From: Lachnospiraceae bacterium
GTDB lineage: Bacteria > Bacillota > Clostridia > Lachnospirales > Lachnospiraceae
Assembly (NCBI GenBank): GCA_902363835.1
Contig: CABJBM010000012.1
Coordinates: forward strand, 62,001-126,000
DNA: 64,000 nt
Direction: 5' to 3'
The position numbers were made by a program, and so were the translations under genes. The notes below the pieces were generated by a model, which saw nothing but the letters and a program-made list of their open reading frames with translations, searched no databases and was not told where the DNA came from. Positions 41,048 through 49,007 of this stretch are shown piece after piece; position 1 is the stretch's first letter, and the number at the start of each line of letters is the position of its first letter.

Positions 41048-42539
41048 ACTTATCATCCAGCTCTTTGGACAAGGTTTCCAAAATCTGTTTCAGGAGCGCT
41101 TTTGCATCTTCACAGTTTCCCTTTGTCTCAAGAGCCTTCCCATATCCGCCTAAAGTTTTCCCTGTTGTTCCAAGGAACTCTTTCGCTTCCCGGACTCCAT
41201 ATCCCACGTTTCGTATGTAGATGAAATTCATAGGGGAAACGTTGTCCGCCGTGATTCCGGCCCCTGCCGTAATGCTTCCAAGGGTCATGGCCGGAAACAG
41301 ATTCGTGGTGGCTCCCATGCTGCCCAGGGTAGCCGGGGTATTCACAAGAACCCTGCCCACCGGCTTCTTTAAAGCGAACTGGCGTATTACTTCCTCATCC
41401 CTGGAATGGATCACCAGAGTATGTCCATGGCTTTCATTGACCAGAAGGCTCATGCATTTTTCACAGGCGTGCATCCAGTCATTTTCGATGTAATAGGCTA
41501 ATACCGGGCACAGAAGCTCTTTTGCAAAGGGATTCATGTCAGAAATATACTTCTGTTCCGAAACCAGCACAGTTGTGGACTCTGCCACAGTAAATCCTGC
41601 CCTGCCCGCAAGCTCTGCTGCCGGCCTTCCCATAATTTCCGTATCAGCCTTCCCGCTTTCCAGACAGAGGAGCTGGATGAGCTTTTTTTCCTCTTCCTCG
41701 TTCATGAAGTGGGCTCCGTTCCTGATCATTTCAGCCTTTACCTCTGCGGCAATCAGGCTGTCCACCACCATATACTGCTCGGCTGCGGACACGATTCCAT
41801 AATCAAAGGTGCGGCTGGCTATGATATCCTCTACTGCCTGCCTTACATCGGCCGTCCTCTCAACAAAGACCGGTCCGTTTCCGGTGCCGCCGTAAATATA
41901 AGGCTTACCGCTTTCTGCCGCCTCCCGGCACAGCTGTGGAACTCCGGTATTAACCACCATGGCAGCTGCCGGGTGGCGGATCAGCTCTAAGGCACCTGCC
42001 CTTGTTACTGTCTTTAAATACCCGATGGCTCCTTCCGGAAGGCCGCAGGATCTTCCTGCCTCCATAAGCCGGTCAAGCAGCCTGCCTGTTACCTTCCTTG
42101 CCCTTTCATGAGGGGCGATAACAATGGGATTGCCTGACTTAACGGCAATCAGAACGTTGTAAATCGCCGTAGAAACCGGGCTCACTGCCGGCGTCAGGGC
42201 GGCAATCACGCCCACAGGAACACCTACCTTCATGGTTTTTGACCGGGAATCTTCTTCTAAGATGCCGACGCATCTCATATCCTTTAAGCGTTCCGGCAGG
42301 AAATTGCAGACAAAGGTATTTTTTACGTACTTGTCCTGAAAGCGTCCGTATCCGGTTTCTTCTGCGGACATAACTGCCAGCTCTTCCGCCATTTCCTTTG
42401 CTGCCGCAGCCAGGGTGCCGGTAATGAGATCAAGCTTTTCCTGGTGAAAGGTGAGCATGGTATTTCTGGCTTCCCGCGCACTTTCCATTAAAATCCTTGC
42501 CTCCTGTATGGAGAGCAGATCCTTATCTACAAAACTCAT
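41043..42539 (-). CDS. Aldehyde dehydrogenase homologue lacking catalytic residues
   Basis: 498 residues from ATG 42539 (GGGAG upstream). It aligns with the operon's active enzyme end to end, with the same numbering, but position 251 is Ser (TCC codon) in DYGIVSAAEQ where the active copy has Cys, and position 120 is Ser in TPAVSPVS where the active copy has Asn. Both changes were read directly from the DNA. The reading frame is intact, and it keeps a NAD-like GGTGNGPVFVE and an amphipathic C-terminal helix (EDAKALLKQILETLSKEL) that could target the shell. A structural, regulatory or altered-specificity role is likely; it should not catalyse CoA acylation. Confidence 0.85.
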   Translation of the reverse strand: MSFVDKDLLSIQEARILMESAREARNTMLTFHQEKLDLITGTLAAAAKEMAEELAVMSAEETGYGRFQDKYVKNTFVCNFLPERLKDMRCVGILEEDSRSKTMKVGVPVGVIAALTPAVSPVSTAIYNVLIAVKSGNPIVIAPHERARKVTGRLLDRLMEAGRSCGLPEGAIGYLKTVTRAGALELIRHPAAAMVVNTGVPQLCREAAESGKPYIYGGTGNGPVFVERTADVRQAVEDIIASRTFDYGIVSAAEQYMVVDSLIAAEVKAEMIRNGAHFMNEEEEKKLIQLLCLESGKADTEIMGRPAAELAGRAGFTVAESTTVLVSEQKYISDMNPFAKELLCPVLAYYIENDWMHACEKCMSLLVNESHGHTLVIHSRDEEVIRQFALKKPVGRVLVNTPATLGSMGATTNLFPAMTLGSITAGAGITADNVSPMNFIYIRNVGYGVREAKEFLGTTGKTLGGYGKALETKGNCEDAKALLKQILETLSKELDDKC

Positions 42540-42569
42540 TTCCTTTTCTCCCTTCATCCGGGATGCCTG

Positions 42570-42878
42570 CTATTCCTGTTCAGGAGCAGTTATTAAGGCA
42601 TATCGTCTGATGATTTTTTCAAGGTGGGGATGAGGTCTTGGAATGACTATTGAGCTGTAAACTTCCGCTCCCATATCCTTTACCGCCTTGATTCCTGCTT
42701 CTACAGCCGTCTTGCAGGCTCCCACATCTCCCCGAACAAGAACTGAAATATAACCGGAAGCTACGTTTTCATAACCGACCAGTTCCACATCTGCTGCTTT
42801 GCACATTGCATCAGCCGCTTCGAGAACAAATACCAGACCAAATGTTTCGATTGCTCCTATGGCTTCATATCTTTCCAT
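42570..42878 (-). CDS. BMC-A shell protein
   Basis: 102-residue BMC domain. IGAIETFGLVFVLEAADAMC and ISVLVRGDVGACKTAVEAG are family blocks; the extension ends RRYALITAPEQE. It is more divergent from the other shell proteins (Cys at the start of helix 2, Tyr in the ENVASGYIS pore-proximal segment), so its pore may differ. Second of two adjacent shell genes. Confidence 0.93.
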   Translation of the reverse strand: MERYEAIGAIETFGLVFVLEAADAMCKAADVELVGYENVASGYISVLVRGDVGACKTAVEAGIKAVKDMGAEVYSSIVIPRPHPHLEKIIRRYALITAPEQE

Positions 42879-42895
42879 ATCCTGTTTTCCTTTCT

Positions 42896-43192
42896 CTATG
42901 CGTCAATATCATGCACGGACACAATGTCTCCCACCTCTTTGATGGGCCTTGGCATCACGTTCTTTGCAGTCATCTTGCCGATGGCTGCCGCTGCTTCTGC
43001 TCCTGCATCTACAGAGGAACGCACCGCTGCCACATCACCCTTTACCATTATGGTCACCAGGGTGGAACCTACGTTTTCATAGGAAATCAATTCTACATCA
43101 GCTGCCTTTAACATTTTGTCCGCAGCTTCCAGTGCCGGAACCAGTCCAACAGTCTCTACAAGCCCTAAAGCTTCATCTCCGTAATATCTCAC
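42896..43192 (-). CDS. BMC-A shell protein
   Basis: 98-residue BMC domain with LGLVETVGLVPALEAADKML and VTIMVKGDVAAVRSSVDAGA; the end is VSVHDIDA. Paired with the next shell gene, 17 nt apart, and follows the 93-residue orphan. Distinct from the near-identical pair at 29595 and 44496. Confidence 0.93.
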   Translation of the reverse strand: MRYYGDEALGLVETVGLVPALEAADKMLKAADVELISYENVGSTLVTIMVKGDVAAVRSSVDAGAEAAAAIGKMTAKNVMPRPIKEVGDIVSVHDIDA

Positions 43193-43211
43193 CGTTGTAA
43201 ACCTCCTCTAT

Positions 43212-43493
43212 TTATTTGCGGTATTTCTTATCCACGTATTTGTCAACTGCGTTTCTTCCGTCATCGTTAATTTCGTAACACATACGCAGTTCCCCGTTCT
43301 GATCCAGATCATAGCCGCATAAGCTGACCATACCGTTTGCCTCCAAAGACATGACATGATCCAGATAACGATCTTTGGTAAACTGGCGTTCTCCGCCGTA
43401 AAGAGGTCTTAAAGCCTCCATAATCTGGCCGATATCCGCATTTTTTACCCCATATAAATAATTTAAAACTGCTGTTCTTGCAGGTAATAACAT
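43212..43493 (-). CDS. Small winged-helix-like protein of the choline locus
   Basis: 93 residues, unrecognised. LPARTAVLNYLYGVKNADI and IMEALRPLYGGERQFTKDR, then a two-stranded hairpin GMVSLCGYDLDQNGELRM and a basic C-terminal helix (NAVDKYVDKKYRK), fit a small winged-helix fold with the basic helix as an arm. No signal peptide or membrane segment. Lies 4 nt after the transporter gene and 19 nt before a shell gene, so it is co-transcribed. It could be a local regulator or assembly factor; neither is shown. Confidence 0.65.
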   Translation of the reverse strand: MLLPARTAVLNYLYGVKNADIGQIMEALRPLYGGERQFTKDRYLDHVMSLEANGMVSLCGYDLDQNGELRMCYEINDDGRNAVDKYVDKKYRK

Positions 43494-43497
43494 TTCT

Positions 43498-44496
43498 TTA
43501 TTCCCCTTTCCTGAATAAATCCAGTGGATTCATGGTTACCAGAATCGCACCGAATACGATTACAAAGGAACCGATTACAATCGTAGGTGTCACTGCCTGT
43601 CCCAAAAACAGGATACAGAAGAAAACTCCCCAGAACGCATAGGTTACATTTAAGGACATTCCCACAGCACATCCAACCGTGGAGTTGCTCTTATACCAGC
43701 AGAGGAATGACACTGCAGCACTTAAGCCGGATACTGCAAGCCAGATGGCTGGAATTCCTGCAAAAAGGGTTCCGCCCAGCAGTCCCATGCCCCCGACGAT
43801 TGGAAGGATCACGAATAAATCCACAATACCGGAAATCAGCTGGCGTAAGTTTACTGCTACATCAGTATCGATCATGGCTCCGCCGTAAGTGGCGAATACA
43901 CCTTCTAAAGCCCAGCAGATAGCTGCAATAAAGGAAAAGATAATTCCCAGGGTGAAGTTATCACTGCCTTCAGGCTTTGTCCAGTTGATGATGATGGCAC
44001 CGGCTACGCATACCAGCATACCCAGCATAACTCTCTTAGTGATTTTCTGTTTTAAAAAGATCCACGCAAAAATTGCACCGAACAAACTGCATAATGCAGA
44101 AATCGGAATGGCATAAGCACCGGCCATAGCAAGGCCTACTAAGTAAGCGCCATTGGCTATGGGACCTCCAAGAAGGGATCCGATGACGATCATTTTACCA
44201 GGGAATGTATTAAGGCTTCTTCCCATTTCACGGATACGGCCGCTTTTTGCATTATAAGCAGTCAGCCAGATTCCTGCGAAAAGATCGTTTAAGCCGGAAC
44301 ACACATATGGTCCTGCCAAAAGCCCTGCCGCGCTGACAAGGGGTTCATAATATCCGGCAACCAGTACAAGTACGGTATAGATCCCGTATGTGAGTCCGGA
44401 TAATGCACCGGTTGTCATTCCGGTTGTCCTGAATTTTTTGTTTACCGCAGCCATTTTTGTATCCGCGGATGCAGATGTCATTCCTTGGTTACTCAT
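43498..44496 (-). CDS. EamA/DMT-superfamily transporter, proximal copy
   Basis: 332 residues with about ten hydrophobic helices in two EamA repeats (SALCSLFGAIFAWIFLKQKI ends the first; FFCILFLGQAVTPTIVIGSF lies in the second). A close paralogue starts at 45750; both share [16 protein letters not shown] and [11 protein letters not shown]. Its start overlaps the stop of the shell gene by one base. Other choline loci carry small EmrE-type proteins; here a full-length DMT pair stands in, suggesting choline uptake or trimethylamine export. Confidence 0.85.
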   Translation of the reverse strand: MSNQGMTSASADTKMAAVNKKFRTTGMTTGALSGLTYGIYTVLVLVAGYYEPLVSAAGLLAGPYVCSGLNDLFAGIWLTAYNAKSGRIREMGRSLNTFPGKMIVIGSLLGGPIANGAYLVGLAMAGAYAIPISALCSLFGAIFAWIFLKQKITKRVMLGMLVCVAGAIIINWTKPEGSDNFTLGIIFSFIAAICWALEGVFATYGGAMIDTDVAVNLRQLISGIVDLFVILPIVGGMGLLGGTLFAGIPAIWLAVSGLSAAVSFLCWYKSNSTVGCAVGMSLNVTYAFWGVFFCILFLGQAVTPTIVIGSFVIVFGAILVTMNPLDLFRKGE

Positions 44497-44786
44497 TATT
44501 TACACTCCTTTTTGTCTTTTGGAAGAATGATTTCAACCTCAGCGTGAGGACGGGGGATTACATGAACGGAAACCAGTTCTCCAACTCTCTGGGCTGCTGC
44601 AGCACCTGCATCGGTGGCTGCCTTTACAGCACCTACGTCGCCTCTTACCATAACGGTAACAAGACCGCCGCCTACAAATTCTTTTCCTACCAGAGTCACA
44701 TTTGCTGCCTTTACCATTGCATCTGCAGCTTCAATGGAGCCGATCAGGCCCTTTGTCTCGATCATTCCTAATGCATCAAATTTCAT
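44496..44786 (-). CDS. BMC-A shell protein, proximal copy
   Basis: 96-residue BMC domain almost identical to that at 29595-29879 (for example MKFDALG against MKYDALG, VTLVGKE against VTLIGKE), ending [12 protein letters not shown]. The two DNA sequences differ at many third codon positions, so selection has kept the proteins alike. It lies between two transporter genes, overlapping the first by 11 nt and the second by 1. Confidence 0.95.
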   Translation of the reverse strand: MKFDALGMIETKGLIGSIEAADAMVKAANVTLVGKEFVGGGLVTVMVRGDVGAVKAATDAGAAAAQRVGELVSVHVIPRPHAEVEIILPKDKKECK

Positions 44787-45750
44787 TGCTTACTTCCTCC
44801 TTTTTTATGAGCAATTCAAATGGGTCTACGGATACTAAAACCGCGCCCAGAATGATTATAATGGAACCAATGATTATGGTCGGGGTCACAGGCTGTTTTA
44901 AAAACAGGATACAAAACAGCACGCCCCAAAACGCGTAGGTAATATTCAGTGACATACCCATGGCACAGCCAACCGTGCTGTTGGATTTATACCAGCACAA
45001 GTAGGATACTGCGGCGCAAAATCCGGCGATCACCAGCCACAAAACCGGCGGCAGGGAAAAAAGAGTGCCTTTTAAAAGTCCCATGCCTCCTGCAATCGGC
45101 AAAATAACAAACAGATCCACAACACCGGATAAAAGCTGGCGGATGTTGATCACCACATCGGTATCCAGCATGGCACTTCCGTAAGCTGCAAACACGCCTT
45201 CCAAAGCCCAGCCTATGGCCGCAACAAAGGCGCAGATGATTCCAAGGGTAAAATTCGTGCTGCCTTCCGGCTTTACCCAGTTAATGACAATGGCTCCCAC
45301 CACACAGATCACCATTCCAATGCCAACTCTGGGAACGATCTTCTGTTTTAAGAAAATCCTTGCGAACAACGCTCCAAAGAGAATGTACATGGCGGAGATG
45401 GGTATGGCATAAGCTCCTGCCATGGCAAGTCCCATCAGATAGGCACCGCTTGCTATGGGGCCGCCCACCAGAGAGCCGATCAGGATAATTTTTCCCGGGA
45501 ACAGGCTTATGCTTCTTCCGATCTCCCGGATTCTTCCGGTCTTTACGTTATAAGCGGTCAGCCAGAGACCTGCAAATAAATCATTCAGGCCTGAGGTTAC
45601 ATAGGGAGCAGCAAACAATCCCACTGCCCCGGCAAGTGGCTTGTAATAACCGGCGATCAAAACAAATGTGGTATATAACCCATACATAAGTCCAGATACC
45701 AAGCCTGTTGATATGCCAATTGCTTTAAATTTTTTTCGTGCTTCTGTCAT
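44776..45750 (-). CDS. EamA/DMT-superfamily transporter, first gene of the choline operon
   Basis: 324 residues, ten or so hydrophobic helices, two EamA repeats; highly similar to the transporter at 43498-44496 over the whole length ([24 protein letters not shown] start; [20 protein letters not shown]). First gene after the MerR-type promoter, overlapping the shell gene by 11 nt. Being promoter-proximal suggests a role in substrate entry. Substrate not shown by sequence. Confidence 0.85.
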   Translation of the reverse strand: MTEARKKFKAIGISTGLVSGLMYGLYTTFVLIAGYYKPLAGAVGLFAAPYVTSGLNDLFAGLWLTAYNVKTGRIREIGRSISLFPGKIILIGSLVGGPIASGAYLMGLAMAGAYAIPISAMYILFGALFARIFLKQKIVPRVGIGMVICVVGAIVINWVKPEGSTNFTLGIICAFVAAIGWALEGVFAAYGSAMLDTDVVINIRQLLSGVVDLFVILPIAGGMGLLKGTLFSLPPVLWLVIAGFCAAVSYLCWYKSNSTVGCAMGMSLNITYAFWGVLFCILFLKQPVTPTIIIGSIIIILGAVLVSVDPFELLIKKEEVSNEI

Positions 45751-45905
45751 CTAAGTTTTCCTTCCCCATTTGAATACTGCACAAAATTCATGTTAGCCTG
45801 TTTCTCTGCTTTTTTATTCACGTTCAGCTGAAAACGTTAGAAAACACATCACGCCAGTTAATGTTACTAATTTTACGGAATCGCTTTGTGTTTTTCTATG
45901 CATTT
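45751..45905 (-). other. Leader between the microcompartment promoter and the first gene
   Basis: Together with 45906-46070 this is the 320-bp gap between merR and the operon. It holds no coding frame I can support. The AACGTT / AAAACGTTAGAAAAC stretch makes no convincing stem, and I see no riboswitch. Confidence 0.4.
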
Positions 45906-45937
45906 AGTATAAATCTTCCCCCTATGGGGAATGTCAA
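45906..45937 (-). promoter_or_regulatory. MerR-type promoter of the choline microcompartment operon
   Basis: Minus strand: TTGACA, a 20-nt spacer, TATACT. The spacer holds the dyad TTCCCC-ATAG-GGGGAA. Promoters with this overlong spacer (19-20 bp) are activated by MerR-family proteins that twist the DNA. It lies 155 nt upstream of the first operon gene. Confidence 0.8.
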
Positions 45938-45957
45938 CCGGTTTTTAAACTTTTTTA

Positions 45958-45976
45958 TGCTCCAAATATTGGGAGC
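45958..45976. promoter_or_regulatory. Palindrome upstream of the microcompartment promoter
   Basis: TGCTCC...GGAGCA with a 7-8 nt AT-rich centre, about 21 bp upstream of the -35 box. Possible site of a second regulator; short enough to be chance. Confidence 0.35.
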
Positions 45977-45990
45977 AGCTGCCACCTCCT

Positions 45991-46050
45991 AAAAATCAAA
46001 ATGGCTCCCCCGGTACAGCGTCCTTTTAAAACGCCGTATCCAGGGAAGCC
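45991..46050 (-). terminator. Terminator of merR
   Basis: Long stem on the minus strand: GGCTTCCC / GGGGAGCC outside, GGATACGGCGT against ACGCTGTACC inside, then ATTTTGATTTTT. It separates merR from the operon, so the operon depends on its own promoter. Confidence 0.75.
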
Positions 46051-46070
46051 AACCGATTCCATATGCTCCC

Positions 46071-46904
46071 TTATTCTCTGTATATGGGAACGATTACTTC
46101 TGAAACAAATTCAGCCGGATCTCTGGTAGTCCAGTAATCCACCACATACCGTTCAAAGCTTTCTTTCCCACATTTATAACCTCGTTTAGCCGCCCAGTTA
46201 AGTATTTTCTCATACTCTTCATCAATTGATTCATGCTTACCGATATGATAAACCGATGCAGCCATAAATCCGCCAAAGACCTGCCTGTTTAAACAGTCCT
46301 TGCATGGATGAATGGCCTGCTGCATGATCCTGGCACGGCTGCACGTGCCTGCCATCTTTTCTTCAAATGATTCGAATTTTAAGATTACCGGCCCTGTAAT
46401 CTCATTCTCAGCCGATTCTAAGTGATTGGTCCATTCGATGTTAATGATGGATTCCATGTAATTGTAGCCAAAGTCCTGTTCCATGCCGCAGTAGGTCACC
46501 GGCTGTATATACTTTACGGAAACATCATTCACATCGTTTTGGAGCACCAGTTTAGCTTCCTGTATCAGCTCATACCAATCCTTAACCGCAATATAGCTGT
46601 TATGGATCTGCTGCTCCTGAAGGCGCAGCTGGTCAATCTTATTGCGGAAATTCTGTTCCAGGTAATAATAAGTATTACCTTCTACCAGCCCCTCCATCTC
46701 TTCCAGTTTAAACCCCATTTGTTTGTAGTACTTTACCACCGGAACAGTCAGAAGCGACTCTTTGTTATAATACCGGTAGCTGTTTTCCTTGCAGATCATA
46801 TCAGGAGATATAATCCCGATCTTATCATAAAACCGCAAGGCTTTTGTAGAAATGTTACAGATCTTACTAACTTCCCCTATTGAAAACAATTTTTTTTCTT
46901 CCAT
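46071..46904 (-). CDS. MerR-family regulator, likely activator of the choline operon
   Basis: 277 residues from ATG 46904. Residues 1-70 are the MerR winged helix: FSIGEVSKICNISTKALRFYDKIGII and SYRYYNKESL (read in parts). A coiled-coil dimer helix follows (YLEQNFRNKIDQLRLQEQQ), then a GyrI-like effector domain of about 160 residues with ESFEEKMAG, IHPCKDCLNRQVFGGFMA and SFERYVVDYWTTRDPAEFVSEVIVPI; this class binds bulky organic cations such as quaternary amines, so choline is a fitting ligand (inference). Its promoter and the microcompartment promoter share the same 20-bp spacer dyad, so autoregulation is expected. Confidence 0.85.
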   Translation of the reverse strand: MEEKKLFSIGEVSKICNISTKALRFYDKIGIISPDMICKENSYRYYNKESLLTVPVVKYYKQMGFKLEEMEGLVEGNTYYYLEQNFRNKIDQLRLQEQQIHNSYIAVKDWYELIQEAKLVLQNDVNDVSVKYIQPVTYCGMEQDFGYNYMESIINIEWTNHLESAENEITGPVILKFESFEEKMAGTCSRARIMQQAIHPCKDCLNRQVFGGFMAASVYHIGKHESIDEEYEKILNWAAKRGYKCGKESFERYVVDYWTTRDPAEFVSEVIVPIYRE

Positions 46905-46991
46905 TGAAACCCCCATAAGCATATGCTTTTGTTTAAGCGTTCATTATTAGGTTACTGTTTCATTTATGAGCTTCCTTGTACTGATGAACTT

Positions 46992-47023
46992 AGTATAATC
47001 CTTCCTGTATAGGGGAATGTCAA
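46992..47023 (-). promoter_or_regulatory. MerR-type promoter of merR
   Basis: Minus strand: TTGACA, a 20-nt spacer TTCCCCTATACAGGAAGGAT, TATACT. The spacer dyad TTCC...GGAA matches that of the microcompartment promoter at 45906-45937. 88 nt upstream of the merR start. Confidence 0.8.
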
Positions 47024-47144
47024 CAACTACTTATGTAATCTATCATATACGAAAATGGCAGCATCCGAAAGCAGTAAAAATCTGGAACAAAGATTCTGAA
47101 AACAGACTCCCCTCCGGACGGCAGTTAAAAAACCTGTTAATATA

Positions 47145-47192
47145 CAAAAAAAGACCACCAGCCTTTCCGATATCCGGATGGCCCGTGGTCCG
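47145..47192 (-). terminator. Terminator of the thioredoxin gene
   Basis: Minus strand: GGACCAC...GTGGTC outer stem, CCGGATATCGG inner, then TTTTTTT; 12 nt past the trxA stop. Confidence 0.85.
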
Positions 47193-47203
47193 TTCCTGTG
47201 TTT

Positions 47204-47524
47204 TTATCTTAACTTCTCGATCATTTCCAAAACGTCCTTCTTGGATTTAACTCCAACGGAAGTTGTGGCTGCCTTTCCATCCTTAAAAATCACAAGTGTC
47301 GGAATGCTCATGACCTTAAACTGCCCTGCCAGATCCGGCTGCTGGTCTACATCCACTTTGCCCACCTTTACATCAGGAAGATTCGCGGCTGCAATTTCGT
47401 CTATTACAGGTGCAAACATCTTGCAGGGGCCGCACCAGGTCGCCCAGAAATCCACCAGCACAATCCCGCTGTACTTTACTACTTCCGCCTCAAAATTCTC
47501 CTGTGTCAATGTTAATACTGCCAT
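47204..47524 (-). CDS. trxA: Thioredoxin
   Basis: 106-residue cytosolic disulfide reductase. Active site ATWCGPCK at residues 29-36 is the standard CGPC; FKVMSIPTLVIFKDGK with the cis-Pro follows. Single gene with its own promoter, which carries a 12-bp inverted repeat, and a strong terminator. No thioredoxin reductase is in the window. Confidence 0.95.
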   Translation of the reverse strand: MAVLTLTQENFEAEVVKYSGIVLVDFWATWCGPCKMFAPVIDEIAAANLPDVKVGKVDVDQQPDLAGQFKVMSIPTLVIFKDGKAATTSVGVKSKKDVLEMIEKLR

Positions 47525-47738
47525 ATCATGTTCCTCCTTCTTAACCTGCTCTTTGTGTATTCACAAAAAACATCTTTTATTCAATAATCACAGCATTCCC
47601 CTGCCTTCCGGATATGCCGCTGTATCATATAATGAACAGTTCATCCTCTGCAATGGTTCCAGCTGACGGTCCTCTTTTTTATAGTTTTATCATTATTGCT
47701 TTAAATATCCCCGTTTTTTGGATTATTGCCTGTGGGAT

Positions 47739-47803
47739 AACTGTAACTTTACAAGTTTCAGTATCTTTACTGTTATTATAAAAGTTACAGTTGTATTTGT
47801 CAA
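47739..47803 (-). promoter_or_regulatory. trxA promoter with inverted-repeat operator
   Basis: Minus strand TTGACA (47798-47803), 17-nt spacer, TATAAT (47775-47780). A perfect 12-bp inverted repeat AAAGTTACAGTT / AACTGTAACTTT lies at 47781-47792 (inside the spacer) and 47739-47750, 30 nt apart, so one arm overlaps the RNA polymerase site. The gap 47525-47816 holds nothing else I can support. Confidence 0.65.
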
Positions 47804-47816
47804 TAGATTTTTTTAT

Positions 47817-49007
47817 TTACTCATAAATGTCAAGGCTCAACTGCCCCGTTCTTTTTAAAAACTCATCCTTAATCTGCCGCAATCCGTCATCAGCAGATTC
47901 TCCCCCGGTTCCGGACAGCTTCCCATAATCCAATATCTCAGAAGAAATTTTACCGCCTTCATATCCTCCGCTCAGCTTCAGGCCCAGCCGGAACCTTTCA
48001 TTATGATATGTGATATTTAATTCCGGTATCTGAAAAGCCCTCTTTCCTTCCTGGCCATTGCCAAAATACACCCTTGTGCTCACATCAAATTCTCTCTCCT
48101 GAAGTGTTATGCTCCCTGCCGCCTCCAGTCCTTCATTAGGTTCCAGCAAAAGGCTCATATCCACCAGGCCCTCTGCCTTGATGTCCGTTATATGTAACTG
48201 TTTGTCAATGGAAAACAGGATTTCCTGTATCTCTCCCTGGGTTTTCCGTTCCTTCAGCATCTGTGCCCACTCTTTCATATCCTTTCCAGGTCCTTCTTCA
48301 AGGAGTTCTCCTATTTCACTCATATAAGCGTCAAAAAGCGGAGAGGGGACCGATGCCTTAATTGTTACGCCATTCTTATCCCTTCCCGTAAATTCAATCT
48401 GGCTGCGGTTTATCATGTGCACCGCATCTTTTTTTAAGGTCTCCAGCCGATCCCTTAATTGGCCCTTCTCTTCCGGGGCAAGGGAAAATCCCACAACCTC
48501 TTTTAATGCTTCCTGGCCGGTCCTTATGGTTGCTCCGGTGATCCCGGGAACAGAAATCACTGCATTTTCCTTATCAGCCCAATAGTGGACCCCGTCTCTT
48601 ATTGCTCCCAGAAAATACACGTCAAGGCTTCCCTGGGCAAAGGTGTTTTCCTCATTCCGCTGCTCCTTCCAGGAGATTCCAAACCCTCCCGGAAGCACCA
48701 GCACCGAATGACCGTTCCATTCTACTTCATCAGCCACCAGCTTTAGGGAACCTTCATCAATCCCTTCTCCTTCCGGATCCTTGCCCCAGAGATCCACCAG
48801 CCTTCCCCTGGTCTGCAGCACCGAACGGGTTAAGTAAAACCTGGCATAATACACAGGAAGATAATTCCATGTTAAAACCCCAAGTACAACAAAAAGCAAT
48901 ACTCCTGCGCTAATACAGGCCAGCCAGCCTTTGACTCCCAGCGGCTTCTTTTCTTTCCTTACTTTACATAATCCCTGTTTGGCTGAGTTTTTCTTCAAAA
49001 AATTCAT
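47817..49007 (-). CDS. Membrane-anchored protein of unknown function
   Basis: 396 residues with one N-terminal membrane helix (WLACISAGVLLFVVLGVLTW) after a basic start, so the body lies outside the cell. Most of the rest is beta-rich, with TWNYLPVYYARFYLTRSVLQ at the front and SITLQEREFDVSTRVYF near 300. No known motif. It overlaps the YhgE/Pip gene by 44 nt, so the two are co-expressed and may act together at the envelope. The start is uncertain: no clear ribosome site stands before the ATG used here. Confidence 0.55.
   Translation of the reverse strand: MNFLKKNSAKQGLCKVRKEKKPLGVKGWLACISAGVLLFVVLGVLTWNYLPVYYARFYLTRSVLQTRGRLVDLWGKDPEGEGIDEGSLKLVADEVEWNGHSVLVLPGGFGISWKEQRNEENTFAQGSLDVYFLGAIRDGVHYWADKENAVISVPGITGATIRTGQEALKEVVGFSLAPEEKGQLRDRLETLKKDAVHMINRSQIEFTGRDKNGVTIKASVPSPLFDAYMSEIGELLEEGPGKDMKEWAQMLKERKTQGEIQEILFSIDKQLHITDIKAEGLVDMSLLLEPNEGLEAAGSITLQEREFDVSTRVYFGNGQEGKRAFQIPELNITYHNERFRLGLKLSGGYEGGKISSEILDYGKLSGTGGESADDGLRQIKDEFLKRTGQLSLDIYE

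Noticed and set aside
45751..46070. Riboswitch in the microcompartment leader
   Set aside because: No conserved aptamer-like pairing or anti-terminator was seen; the MerR-type promoter explains control well enough.
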